A stretch of 64,000 nucleotides of DNA, taken from NCBI GenBank assembly GCA_964464625.1, contig CAYXKD010000001.1, positions 1-64,000 of the forward strand. Reading direction: 5' to 3'. The DNA comes from JAAZIN01 sp964464625. Its GTDB lineage: Bacteria; Bacillota; Dethiobacteria; DTU022. Below the pieces are notes generated by a model. It did no database searches. It saw only the letters and a program-made list of their open reading frames with translations, and was not told the DNA's origin. A program made the position numbers and the translations under genes. Of this stretch, positions 1 to 8,256 are shown piece by piece. How positions within the stretch are numbered: the stretch's first letter is position 1; every line of letters starts with the position of its first letter.

Positions 1-2
1 TA

Positions 3-2651
3 GATCAGAGACAAAAAGAGTACGGATTTAACGAACTTCAAGAACAGAAAGGAATGACCATCTGGGGAATGTTCCTTGCTCAGTTCAAGGAATTCCTTGT
101 TTTATTGCTTTTAGCTGCTGCACTGGTTTCTCTGGTCATCAGGGAAACAACCGACGCCGTAGTTATACTGGCTATAGTTATACTCAATGCCGTTTTGGGG
201 GTAATCCAGGAGTTCAAAGCCGAAAGATCGCTGGCTGCGCTAAAAACGTTGAGTGCGCCTACCGCAAGGGTAATCCGTGAAAGCGCTGTTTTTGAGGTTC
301 CAGCCCGTGAGCTTGTTCCCGGTGATCTGGTTGTGCTGGAGGCCGGGGATTATATCCCGGCCGACGGACGCCTTGTTAAGGCAGCCAATCTCTCTGTGGA
401 CGAGTCAGCCTTGACAGGCGAATCTGTTCCTGTGGAAAAAGAGGCTGCCTTTGTCCCCGCGGAAACGCTTCCGCTGGCCGAGCAGCAAAATATGGTCCAT
501 ATGGGAACACTGGCAACGGGTGGGCGGGGACGGGCCCTGGTCACCGCCACGGGAATGAACACTGAAATCGGTCATATCGCCGGGATGATCCAGGCTGCAC
601 CTCTGGAAAAAACCCCGCTGCAGAAAAAGCTGGACCAGTTCGGCAGGCGGCTGGGACTGCTCGCTCTCTTGCTCTGCGCCCTGATTTTTATCCTCGGCCT
701 TCTGCGGGGACATGACATCATGCCCATGTTTCTTACTTCTGTCAGCCTGGCCGTAGCCGCCATCCCCGAGGGGCTGCCGGCGATCATCACCATCGTTTTG
801 GCCCTGGGAGTGCAGCGCATGGCCCGGCAGCAGGCCATCATCCGCAAGCTGCCCGCAGTGGAGACACTGGGCGCAGCTACGGTGATCTGTTCGGATAAAA
901 CGGGGACTCTGACTCAAAATGAAATGACCGTCCGCCAGGCCGATTACGGCAGCGGGATGATCAGGGTTACCGGTGAGGGCTATAAGAATACGGGTGAATT
1001 TATGCGCAATGGACAGCCCGTCGACCTTCAGCAGGATCAGAACCTGCGCCTTCTTCTCGCCATCGGCATGCTGAACAATAACGCCCGCCTTATTGAAGAG
1101 GATGGGCTGCTCAGGGTAATGGGCGATCCCACCGAAGGGGCACTGATCACAGCCGCTGTAAAAGCCGGCCTGAACCACAAACAGTTGACGGCGGCGCTGC
1201 CTCGAATTTATGAATATCCCTTTGATGCAGTGCGCAAGTTGATGAGCACGGTGCACCAGGGCGAGTTTGATCTACCCTGGGAGGAGCTAAAGGAGAAAAA
1301 GAGCTGGCTTCTGACAAAGGGAGCACCCGATCTGGTCCTGGAGCGATGCCGTTACCAGTTAACCCCCGGAGGGCTGCAGGAGTTGACTGCCCCAAAAAAA
1401 GAGGAACTGCTTACTCTCAATCAGGAGATGGCCAGGGGCGCTTTGCGAGTGCTGGGATTCGCTTTCCGCCCTTTGCCCGGCGATCCGGATCTGCCGGCCG
1501 GAGAAGCGGAGCAGGAATTGATCTTCGCAGGATTCTTGGGGATGATCGATCCTCCCCGCCCCGAGGCCAGGGAGGCCATTAAAACCTGCCGGGGCGCAGG
1601 GATCGACGTGAAGATGATCACCGGCGACCATGCGGAGACAGCCCTGGCTATTGCCATGGAACTGGGTCTGGCTTCAAAGAAAGAGGAGATTATCACCGGC
1701 CGGGAGATAGAACAGCTCAGTGATGAAGAGCTGGCCTCCAGGGTGCATGTTCTGAAGGTTTTCGCCCGGGTGGCGCCGGAACACAAGGTGCGCATTGTCA
1801 ATGCGTTAAAATCTCAAGGAGAAATCGCTGCCATGACCGGCGACGGGGTCAACGATGCCCCGGCTTTAAAAGGGGCCGATATTGGTACTGCCATGGGCCG
1901 GAGCGGCACCGCTGTGGCCAAAGAGGCCGCTGAGATGGTCCTGGCCGATGATAATTTCGCCACTATCGTGCACGCCGTTGAAGAGGGACGGGTGATCTAC
2001 GAGAATATCAGGAAAGCAATTTATTTTCTACTCTCCTGTAACGCCGGCGAGATCATCACCATCTTTGCCGCAATCCTTCTGGGCTGGCCTCTGCCCCTGC
2101 TGCCCATACAGATTCTCTGGATCAACCTGATTACCGACAGCCTGCCTGCACTGGCCCTGGGGGTCGACCCCAAGGAAGGCGACATGATGCGCCGTCCGCC
2201 GCGCAACCCCCGAAGCGGCCTTTTTGATGCCCCATCACTGCGCACATTGGCTGCTTACGGAATGCTTATCGGCCTGATCACGCTAATTGCATTTTCACTG
2301 GGTGCAGGTGAATCAGTTGAAAAGGGGAGAACCATGGCTTTTGCCACTCTGGCTCTAAGCCAACTGGTTCACGTTTTTAACTTCCGCTCCCTGCACCACT
2401 CCGTCGTCGGCCGCAGTTTTTTTGCCAACCGCCCTTTGCTGGGAGCGGTGCTTCTCTCAGCAGTGCTACAGATGGCAGTTCTTCTGATCCCCGCTGCCGC
2501 CGCTATTTTCCACGTCGTCCCGCTGAATGCGGAGGCATGGTTCTACGTGGCTGTTCTTTCAGCCAGCCCCCTTTTCCTGGGGGAGATGTGGAAATGGGCT
2601 CACAACTGGTTGATCAACAGACACGGAGAGAATGGGCTTCCTAAAACCTGA
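3..2651 (+). CDS. Calcium-type P-type (P2A) ATPase, 5' end cut by window
   Basis: A cation-pumping P-type ATPase of the membrane. The reading frame is open from base 3, and the residues before the first ATG at base 54 (YGFNELQEQKG) match the usual N-terminal actuator region, so the true start lies left of the window and roughly 30 or more residues are missing. Counting from the base-54 Met, the actuator TGES is at 121-124, the phosphorylated Asp is D281 in DKTGT, and the hinge motif TGDGVNDAP lies further on. Ca2+ ligands of the SERCA type are visible: PEGLPA in M4, NAGE in M5 and NLITDSLPA in M6. This favours Ca2+ export over Na+/K+ or H+ transport. It is one of only two plus-strand genes here. 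Its stop overlaps the convergent flavin-protein gene by 11 bases. Confidence 0.93.
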   Translation, partial: DQRQKEYGFNELQEQKGMTIWGMFLAQFKEFLVLLLLAAALVSLVIRETTDAVVILAIVILNAVLGVIQEFKAERSLAALKTLSAPTARVIRESAVFEVPARELVPGDLVVLEAGDYIPADGRLVKAANLSVDESALTGESVPVEKEAAFVPAETLPLAEQQNMVHMGTLATGGRGRALVTATGMNTEIGHIAGMIQAAPLEKTPLQKKLDQFGRRLGLLALLLCALIFILGLLRGHDIMPMFLTSVSLAVAAIPEGLPAIITIVLALGVQRMARQQAIIRKLPAVETLGAATVICSDKTGTLTQNEMTVRQADYGSGMIRVTGEGYKNTGEFMRNGQPVDLQQDQNLRLLLAIGMLNNNARLIEEDGLLRVMGDPTEGALITAAVKAGLNHKQLTAALPRIYEYPFDAVRKLMSTVHQGEFDLPWEELKEKKSWLLTKGAPDLVLERCRYQLTPGGLQELTAPKKEELLTLNQEMARGALRVLGFAFRPLPGDPDLPAGEAEQELIFAGFLGMIDPPRPEAREAIKTCRGAGIDVKMITGDHAETALAIAMELGLASKKEEIITGREIEQLSDEELASRVHVLKVFARVAPEHKVRIVNALKSQGEIAAMTGDGVNDAPALKGADIGTAMGRSGTAVAKEAAEMVLADDNFATIVHAVEEGRVIYENIRKAIYFLLSCNAGEIITIFAAILLGWPLPLLPIQILWINLITDSLPALALGVDPKEGDMMRRPPRNPRSGLFDAPSLRTLAAYGMLIGLITLIAFSLGAGESVEKGRTMAFATLALSQLVHVFNFRSLHHSVVGRSFFANRPLLGAVLLSAVLQMAVLLIPAAAAIFHVVPLNAEAWFYVAVLSASPLFLGEMWKWAHNWLINRHGENGLPKT

Positions 2652-3039
2652 CAGTTTTGATGGGTTCGCCCGTCATCTTGCTGAAAACGGCTTCCCCCTC
2701 TTCAATGTAAAATAACTCAAAGATATGATCATCCACCGAGTAGATCTTCTTTAGGCCGGGCATCAACTCCAGGGCTCTGGCCTTAACAACCGGTGTGGTC
2801 TGGAACCGGGCTTTCCCCCGCAAGCGGACCCATTTTTTATCAGGGGATGTGGCGCTTATCTCCAGGCAGGGATTGGCCTGCAACTGTCTGTAAACCTCTT
2901 TCCGGTTGTTCGTACAAAACCAGAGTTTGCCCTCGTGGTCCATGACAAAACCGAAGGGCCGAACCTTCGGCCTGCCACCGTCAATGGTGGCCAGGTAAAA
3001 TGGAGCATTTTTTTCTAAAAATTTAAGAACCTCATCCAT
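2641..3039 (-). CDS. Pyridoxamine 5'-phosphate oxidase-like FMN-binding protein
   Basis: A 132-residue protein with the split-barrel fold of the pyridoxamine 5'-phosphate oxidase-like superfamily. The order of elements is typical: an N-terminal FYLATIDGGRPKVRPFGFV strand pair, a central LWFCTNNRKEVYRQL segment, then LRGKARF. It is much shorter than true PdxH (about 200 residues), so it is probably a general flavin- or heme-binding reductase of unknown substrate rather than a vitamin B6 enzyme. It begins 19 bases downstream of the nitroreductase stop on the same strand, so the two small flavoproteins are likely co-transcribed and may act in redox detoxification. That functional link is inference. 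Confidence 0.8.
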   Translation of the reverse strand: MDEVLKFLEKNAPFYLATIDGGRPKVRPFGFVMDHEGKLWFCTNNRKEVYRQLQANPCLEISATSPDKKWVRLRGKARFQTTPVVKARALELMPGLKKIYSVDDHIFELFYIEEGEAVFSKMTGEPIKTVRF

Positions 3040-3057
3040 GATAGTACTGCCTCCCTT

Positions 3058-3600
3058 TCAGACCGTTTCCAATGAAGCTCCCCATTTTTCGGCATAGACA
3101 ATTTCACTCAAATCTTTGCGAGGGCGGGGAGAAGGATGGCGTGCCGGTACGCCCAGGGGGGTCATGGCGACAATACGATAGGGCTCGGGAACCCCGCAGG
3201 CGGCGCGGGCAACAGCCTCTTCAAACAAGGCCACCCAGCAAGTGCCAAGGCCTTCGGTATGGGCAGCCAGCATGAGCTGCTGCATGGCCAGGCCGGCGTC
3301 AAGGAGATAGTATTCTTTGCCGTCCTGCACGCCCGACTCTCCCGGATTAGCGCATAGAACGATCACAACAGGAGCTCCGGCAACCGCCTTTTTGCAAGGG
3401 TTTCCCTCGGGCATGGAGGTGGATAACTTATCTTTAATAGACTGTTCGCGCACAATGATAAAGCGCCAGCACTGCTTGTTGCTCCACGAGGGGGCGATAC
3501 GAGCAGCATTTAAAAGTTTCTGCAGCACCTCACCGGAAACTGAATCTTCAGTATATTTGCGAATACTCCGCCTTCCTTTTAGCACTTCATATAGTTCCAT
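3058..3600 (-). CDS. Nitroreductase-family flavoprotein
   Basis: A short (about 180 residues) nitroreductase-like NAD(P)H:FMN oxidoreductase. The N-terminal MELYEVLKGRRSIRKY carries the conserved RRSIR flavin-phosphate binding motif, followed by APSWSNKQCWRFI and, near the C terminus, GVPARHPSPRPRK. Family members reduce nitroaromatics, quinones or flavins; the substrate here is unknown. The start chosen is the ATG at 3600, downstream of an AAGGAGG ribosome-binding site (spacing 12). A TTG six bases upstream at 3606 sits at better spacing and is an alternative. The gene lies where smpB often follows rnr in Bacillota. Confidence 0.85.
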   Translation of the reverse strand: MELYEVLKGRRSIRKYTEDSVSGEVLQKLLNAARIAPSWSNKQCWRFIIVREQSIKDKLSTSMPEGNPCKKAVAGAPVVIVLCANPGESGVQDGKEYYLLDAGLAMQQLMLAAHTEGLGTCWVALFEEAVARAACGVPEPYRIVAMTPLGVPARHPSPRPRKDLSEIVYAEKWGASLETV

Positions 3601-3741
3601 TCTCAAAATAAACCTCCTTGTGTAATAATGCAGCAAGAATTAATCCTCAGGTTAACAACACCATGGTATAACAATCTCACTTCCCCAGAGCCGCAAAGAT
3701 ATTGTTAAGCGCATGAAGGGTTTTCATTTTTTTAGGCATCA

Positions 3742-3756
3742 CCGCCCTCCGGGCGG
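3742..3756. repeat. Perfect hairpin after rnr
   Basis: CCGCCC-TCC-GGGCGG forms a perfect 6-bp stem just past the RNase R stop codon. In the direction of rnr transcription it is not followed by a T-run, so it is not a canonical intrinsic terminator. It may be a 3'-end stabiliser or a Rho-type or processing site. Confidence 0.5.
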
Positions 3757-3767
3757 GGACCCCGGCA

Positions 3768-5750
3768 CTAATTCCCAGATTCATCCCCGCTATCCAAAGC
3801 AAAGGTGATCTTTCCCGCAGCGCTGTCCACGCGGATAACCCTGACATGAATGGGGTCGCCGAGCCGGTAAGACTTGCGGGTGCGCTCCCCAATTACAGCA
3901 GCCCATCGTTCCTGGTAAACATAGTAATCATCGGCCAGGTCGCTCAGGGGGATCATTCCCTCCACGGTATTTTCCAGCTCAACGAAAAGGCCAAAATTGG
4001 TTACGCCGTTGATGATCCCTGGAAATACTTCACCCAGCTTTCCCTCCATGTATTCGGCCTTTTTAATGTCCTCCGAAGCCCGCTCCACCTCCATCGCCAC
4101 CCGCTCTCTTTCCGAGGCATGCCCGGCGATTGCCGGCAGGCTTGACTGTAAAACGGAGCACCTCTCTTCAGTAAGCTCTCCAGCCAGCGATTCCTTCAAT
4201 ATCCGGTGAACAACCAGGTCAGGATAGCGCCGAATAGGAGCAGTAAAGTGGCAGTAACAGCGTGAAGCCAACCCGAAGTGACCTTCGTTCACGGCGCTGT
4301 AACGGGCCTGCGGCAGAGAACGTAGAACCAGGTAGCGAATTAAGACCTCCGCAGCCTGCCCACGCGATCTCTCCAGCAGCATCCTCAGGTGATTGGGCTT
4401 GAATTGGCGCACTGCAGCAGCAGTTTCATCACCCAGCAGCAATAGGGTGTCACGCAAGACTGCCAGTTTTTCCTCCGAAGGCACGGCATGGATCCGGTAG
4501 ATCAGGGGCAGTTTCTCACTCGCAAAATGAGAGGCCACAACTTCATTGGCCAGAATCATAAACTCTTCGATGATCGATTCAGCCCGGCCTGTCCGGCGCT
4601 GCTCAATATCTGTAACGCCCCCCCATTCGTCAAGAATAAACTGCGGTTCGGGGATGTCAAGATCGAGTGCTCCCCGCTGAAGGCGCCTGCGGCGCAGCAG
4701 TGAAGCCAGCCGGTCCATCTGTTTCAGCATCTCGCCCGGGATAGCTCCAACACTATCAGTCATTTCTTCATTCTCAAGATAGGCCTCCACATCGGCATAG
4801 GTCAACCTCCTCGCCACCCTCACAATGCTTGAGTAGAAACGGTAGCTCTGCAGATCCCCTCTGGCATTGAGATCGATGAGCACACTCATCGCAAGACGAT
4901 CTGCGCCCTCTTTCAGGCTGCAGAGTTTTTCCGAAAGCAGCGGCGGAAGCATGTGCACGGCCCGGTCAACAAGGTATATGCTGCTGCTCCTTTTTAGCGC
5001 CTCACGATCCAGAGCCTTCCTTTCGCGGATATAATAAGAGACATCGGCGATATGAACGCCCAGACGAAAACCGCCATCAGAAAGACTTTCCAGTGAAACA
5101 GCATCATCAAAATCTTTCGCCTCCGCCCCATCTATGGTTATCATAAAAAGGCTGCGCAGATCAGATCGCCCCTCCCCGGAGGCTATCCGGGGGATCGTAT
5201 CTTCCCCAGGCAGCAGTTCAAGTTCTTTAAAGACCCGTGGCGGAAAATCACCCGGCAACTCGTGTTGTCGGTCAAATAAAAGCCTCTCTGCCTCGGGGTC
5301 ACCCGGCATTCCAATTCGTTCTACGAGATGGCCGTGAGACAGGCTATCCCCTTTTTGCCACGAGTCGATTTTGACCATGACCTTCTCCCCGCGCCGGGCC
5401 TCTTTCAGGCTGCGCGAAGAAAGAGTCACTGCCCTGCCGAAGCGGCTGTCATCAGGAATAACAAAATATTTTTTACCACGCCGTTCCAGAGTGCCGATAA
5501 GCTGTTCACATCCGCGCTCCAGTATGGCAGCCACCTCGCCTTCAGCCTTGCGGCGGCGATTACCCGGAGAGGTAAGGCGGACTGCAACGCGATCTCCATG
5601 AACGGCACCCTTAAGAGCACCGGAACGGATAAAGATGTCATCATCACCGGAGTCAGGGCGGAGAAAAGCATAGCCGCGCCGGTTTCCCTCAAGGGTCCCG
5701 TTGATACAGTTACCCCGCCTGGGTAAGGTGTTTTTCTTCTTTTTTCCCAT
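3768..5750 (-). CDS. rnr: Ribonuclease R (RNB-family 3'-5' exoribonuclease)
   Basis: A processive, structured-RNA-degrading exoribonuclease. Domains in order: an N-terminal cold-shock OB segment (RRGYAFLRPD near 24-33), a second cold-shock domain, the RNB catalytic domain (about 196-520) with metal-binding Asp residues D207, D213, D215 and D216 in DGAEAKDFDDAV, and a C-terminal S1 domain (about 575-655). At 660 residues it is shorter than typical RNase R (700-800): it lacks the N-terminal winged-helix domain and the Lys-rich tail. It lies downstream of secG and an HD-domain gene with only an 8-base gap, matching the common eno-secG-rnr order. The usual downstream smpB is absent. Confidence 0.95.
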   Translation of the reverse strand: MGKKKKNTLPRRGNCINGTLEGNRRGYAFLRPDSGDDDIFIRSGALKGAVHGDRVAVRLTSPGNRRRKAEGEVAAILERGCEQLIGTLERRGKKYFVIPDDSRFGRAVTLSSRSLKEARRGEKVMVKIDSWQKGDSLSHGHLVERIGMPGDPEAERLLFDRQHELPGDFPPRVFKELELLPGEDTIPRIASGEGRSDLRSLFMITIDGAEAKDFDDAVSLESLSDGGFRLGVHIADVSYYIRERKALDREALKRSSSIYLVDRAVHMLPPLLSEKLCSLKEGADRLAMSVLIDLNARGDLQSYRFYSSIVRVARRLTYADVEAYLENEEMTDSVGAIPGEMLKQMDRLASLLRRRRLQRGALDLDIPEPQFILDEWGGVTDIEQRRTGRAESIIEEFMILANEVVASHFASEKLPLIYRIHAVPSEEKLAVLRDTLLLLGDETAAAVRQFKPNHLRMLLERSRGQAAEVLIRYLVLRSLPQARYSAVNEGHFGLASRCYCHFTAPIRRYPDLVVHRILKESLAGELTEERCSVLQSSLPAIAGHASERERVAMEVERASEDIKKAEYMEGKLGEVFPGIINGVTNFGLFVELENTVEGMIPLSDLADDYYVYQERWAAVIGERTRKSYRLGDPIHVRVIRVDSAAGKITFALDSGDESGN

Positions 5751-5758
5751 CAGAACAA

Positions 5759-6310
5759 CTACAACCCCAGATCTGCGGCAATTGACTGCATCGCTTCAAG
5801 GCTTAGAGCGATAAACTGCTCCAGGGTGAAGTCTATCTCACGACAGCTTTCGATCTGACCCCGGTCTGCACCACGGGCAAAGCTCTTCTCTTTAAAACGA
5901 TTCAGCACAAAATCAAGATCAATAGCCGCCAGTTTTTTCTGCGGATGGATCAGAGCTGCGGCAACGAGCAGCCCTGTAACAGGATCGGCGGCAAAAAGTG
6001 CTTTATCAAGTAGTGTTTGACGTTCCACCCCGAGCATTTCATTATGTGCTTTGACCGCCTGGATCAGCTCTGCAGACAAGCCTTCCTCCTCCAGCATCCG
6101 CGCCCCCAAAAGTCCATGTTGCGCCGGCTGATCCACTGTTTTGTCATAGTCAAGATCATGCAACAAACCGGCTAGCGCCCAGAGATCTTCATCCTGACCC
6201 AGTTCTCTGGCCAGACGGCGCATTACCGCTTCCACCGCCAGCATATGTTTGATCAGGTTCTTTGTTTTAACCTCTTTTTTTACCAGGCTTAAAGCCTCTT
6301 CACGTTCCAT
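5759..6310 (-). CDS. HD (HDIG) domain phosphohydrolase-like protein
   Basis: A 183-residue stand-alone HD-domain protein. Visible metal-binding residues are H22, the HD pair H51-D52 in GLLHDLDYD, H65, H89 and a later Asp in AADPVTG, the arrangement of HDIG-type phosphohydrolases. Such proteins hydrolyse nucleotides or phosphate esters; the substrate cannot be told from sequence. The ATG at 6310 is chosen because GGAGG lies 8 bases upstream; an ATG 33 bases further upstream lacks a ribosome-binding site. Two TATAAT-like hexamers lie upstream, after a hairpin that probably ends secG transcription, so the HD gene and rnr probably form one unit. Confidence 0.82.
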   Translation of the reverse strand: MEREEALSLVKKEVKTKNLIKHMLAVEAVMRRLARELGQDEDLWALAGLLHDLDYDKTVDQPAQHGLLGARMLEEEGLSAELIQAVKAHNEMLGVERQTLLDKALFAADPVTGLLVAAALIHPQKKLAAIDLDFVLNRFKEKSFARGADRGQIESCREIDFTLEQFIALSLEAMQSIAADLGL

Positions 6311-6370
6311 CTGTTTTTCCTCCAAAATTTTACCATTATACAAACTTGTTTACATTATACCCCTAGCCCT

Positions 6371-6427
6371 GTAAAAATAAAAGGAGCAGCCAATACCGCC
6401 AGCATGTACGAACCGGGCGGTGCCTGC
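6371..6427 (-). terminator. Probable intrinsic terminator between secG and the HD gene
   Basis: On the minus strand, GCAG and ACCGCC pair with GGCGGT and CTGC around a 15-nt loop, giving a broken but long stem, followed by a T-rich stretch (TCCTTTTATTTTTA). It sits about 110 bases after secG and before the HD gene, so it fits termination of secG. The rest of the 6428-6533 interval shows nothing recognisable. Confidence 0.5.
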
Positions 6428-6533
6428 ACCTGTAAGTCGTTAGATCCTGGATAAAGAGACTGGGCTGCTGCCTCGAATTAAATGCAGGGGCAGAGCAATT
6501 CCCACCCCCGTCTCAATGCAATATAAAAATCTT

Positions 6534-6758
6534 TTACTGCAGAATTGTCAACACAATTGTAAAAAGCATGAATGCAATAGCCAGCCCTGTCGTTACCCGG
6601 GCGAGGATGTCATCGAGGCCTTTTTTCTTACCGAAAAGACTTTGTGCGCCTCCTTCAATTACTCCCAGACTGGCACTGCGTCCCGATTGCAGCAAAACAG
6701 ATACAATCAAGCCGATACAGATTATCATGTAAAGCGCAATCAATATATTCATCAGCAT
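6534..6758 (-). CDS. secG: Protein translocase subunit SecG
   Basis: A 74-residue membrane protein with the two-helix layout of SecG: helix 1 (about 3-23), a cytoplasmic loop with the family signature LLQSGRSASLG and GGAQSLFGKKKGLD, and helix 2 (about 53-73). It is the accessory third subunit of the SecYEG channel, which works with the SecA encoded at 32.7-35.6 kb. A GGGGGTGG ribosome-binding site lies 7 bases before the ATG; an in-frame ATG two codons on is possible. It has its own promoter and sits between eno and rnr, the usual Bacillota position. Confidence 0.93.
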   Translation of the reverse strand: MLMNILIALYMIICIGLIVSVLLQSGRSASLGVIEGGAQSLFGKKKGLDDILARVTTGLAIAFMLFTIVLTILQ

Positions 6759-6795
6759 ACATTTGCCACCCCCGCTCCAAGGCTAACGCAGACTT

Positions 6796-6824
6796 ATTCT
6801 ACCACAAAAGATGAACCCCGGCAA
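6796..6824 (-). promoter_or_regulatory. Sigma-A-like promoter of secG
   Basis: On the minus strand a -35 TTGCCG (6819-6824) and an extended -10 TGGTAGAAT (hexamer 6796-6801) are 17 bases apart. The -35 falls inside the hairpin that follows eno. The string TTTGTGGTAGAATAA recurs before pgk. Confidence 0.55.
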
Positions 6825-6834
6825 ACCGGGTTTT
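6811..6834 (-). terminator. Weak terminator of the eno transcript
   Basis: On the minus strand, AACCCGG-TTTG-CCGGGGTT folds into a hairpin right after the eno stop, followed by an imperfect T-rich tail (CATCTTTTG). It overlaps the secG -35 box. Confidence 0.45.
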
Positions 6835-6837
6835 CTT

Positions 6838-8121
6838 TTATTGCTGCTTCTTCAGGATGCTCCGGCCGGCGAAGCGGCCGCTTTCACTGAGCGACTCCTC
6901 GATACGCAGCAGCTGATTGTACTTGGCCACGCGATCCACCCGGGAAGGAGCACCAGTTTTGATCATCCCCGACCCCACAGCCACCGCCAGATCGGCGATA
7001 AAGCTGTCATCGGTTTCACCGGAACGATGCGAGATAATGGTTTCGTAACCTGAACGATGAGCCAGAGACACAGTTTCAAGGGTCTCGCTGAGAGTGCCGA
7101 TCTGGTTCAATTTAATGAGGATGGCATTGCCCACCCCTTTTTCTATACCTTCAGCAAAACGTCGTGGATTAGTCACAAAAAGATCGTCACCGACAAGTTT
7201 CACTTTCTCTCCCAAAGCCTCAGTGAGCTTCCTCCAGCCCTCCCAGTCTTCTTCGCCAAGTCCGTCTTCAATGCTGATGATGGGATAGCGCTGTTCAAGA
7301 CTGTAATAGTATTCGATAAGCTCCTCCCCCGCATAGGATTCTCCTTCGAATTGGTAACGGCCATTTTGTAAAAATTCCGTTGCCGCCACATCAAGCGCCA
7401 GATAGATATCTTCTCCCGGACGGTAATCTGCAGCAATAATTGCTTCAATGATAAGATCCAGTGCCGCTGAATTTGATTCAAGATTGGGAGCAAAACCGCC
7501 TTCGTCGCCAACAGCGGTGTTCAAGTTCCGCGATGCAAGGATTTTCTTTAAATGGTGGAACACCTCAGTCCCCATCTGCAAAGCAGAAGTGAAGCTTTCC
7601 GCTCCGGCAGGAACAATCATAAATTCCTGAATATCCATATTGTTATCAGCATGCTCACCTCCATTGAGAATGTTCATAAAAGGCACCGGAAGTAAAACCC
7701 CCTGCAGACCGCCCAAATAGCGGTACAGAGGCAGGTCAAGCATCGCTGCCGCAGCACGCGCCGCTGCCAGTGAAACGCCTAAAATGGCATTTGCGCCGAG
7801 CTTCTCCTTGTTGGGGGTTCCGTCAAGTTCGCTCATGATCCCATCAAGTTTACGCTGCTCCAGAACACTCAGCCCGCGGAGAGCAGGAGCGATTGTTTCG
7901 TTGACATTGGATACTGCCTGGAGCACGCCCCTGCCAAGGTAGCGCTTTTCATCGCCGTCCCGCAGCTCCACTGCTTCAAAAGCACCGGTAGAAGCACCCG
8001 AAGGGACGGCCGCCCAACCCCGCCAGCCGCCTTGCAGTAAAATTTCCGCTTCCAGGGTGGGATTGCCCCGCGAGTCAAGGATTTCCCGCGCCTTGATCTC
8101 TGTGATCCGTTCTTCCATCAT
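6838..8121 (-). CDS. eno: Enolase
   Basis: Converts 2-phosphoglycerate to phosphoenolpyruvate. Seen are the N-terminal AREILDSRGNPTLEAE, the substrate loop VPSGASTGAFEA, the Mg2+ ligand region SIEDGLGEEDW, the catalytic Lys region ILIKLNQIGTL and SHRSGETDD, all standard for the family. Length (about 427 residues) is normal. Three ATG codons stand in a row (8124, 8121, 8118) after an AGGAG; the middle or last has the better spacing and the middle one is used here. A long in-frame extension upstream has no ribosome-binding site. It is last of four glycolytic genes and has an additional possible promoter at 8203-8231. Confidence 0.97.
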   Translation of the reverse strand: MMEERITEIKAREILDSRGNPTLEAEILLQGGWRGWAAVPSGASTGAFEAVELRDGDEKRYLGRGVLQAVSNVNETIAPALRGLSVLEQRKLDGIMSELDGTPNKEKLGANAILGVSLAAARAAAAMLDLPLYRYLGGLQGVLLPVPFMNILNGGEHADNNMDIQEFMIVPAGAESFTSALQMGTEVFHHLKKILASRNLNTAVGDEGGFAPNLESNSAALDLIIEAIIAADYRPGEDIYLALDVAATEFLQNGRYQFEGESYAGEELIEYYYSLEQRYPIISIEDGLGEEDWEGWRKLTEALGEKVKLVGDDLFVTNPRRFAEGIEKGVGNAILIKLNQIGTLSETLETVSLAHRSGYETIISHRSGETDDSFIADLAVAVGSGMIKTGAPSRVDRVAKYNQLLRIEESLSESGRFAGRSILKKQQ

Positions 8122-8202
8122 CATACTCTCCTTTATCCTCTTTGGTTTACCCAAAATTATCATGTTCATTTGCCCTAAAAGCCTGCACCCGGTCCCAGGC
8201 AT

Positions 8203-8231
8203 TTTATACTTAGCGCACCGGCCCCTTTAAA
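8203..8231 (-). promoter_or_regulatory. Possible internal promoter of eno
   Basis: TTTAAA (8226-8231) and TATAAA (8203-8208) on the minus strand are 17 bases apart in the 135-base gap between gpmI and eno. Downstream a small GCCTG/CAGGC hairpin followed by TTTTA lies in the leader. The -35 box is poor. Confidence 0.35.
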
Positions 8232-8256
8232 TACTACTCTAAAAAAATCCTGTACT

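Noticed and set aside
405..1256. 283-codon minus-strand frame inside the P-type ATPase
   Set aside because: Antisense to a clear conserved domain region with no motifs or ribosome-binding site.
6428..6533. T-box or other riboswitch between secG and the HD gene
   Set aside because: The conserved T-box sequence is absent; only a terminator-like hairpin is seen nearby.
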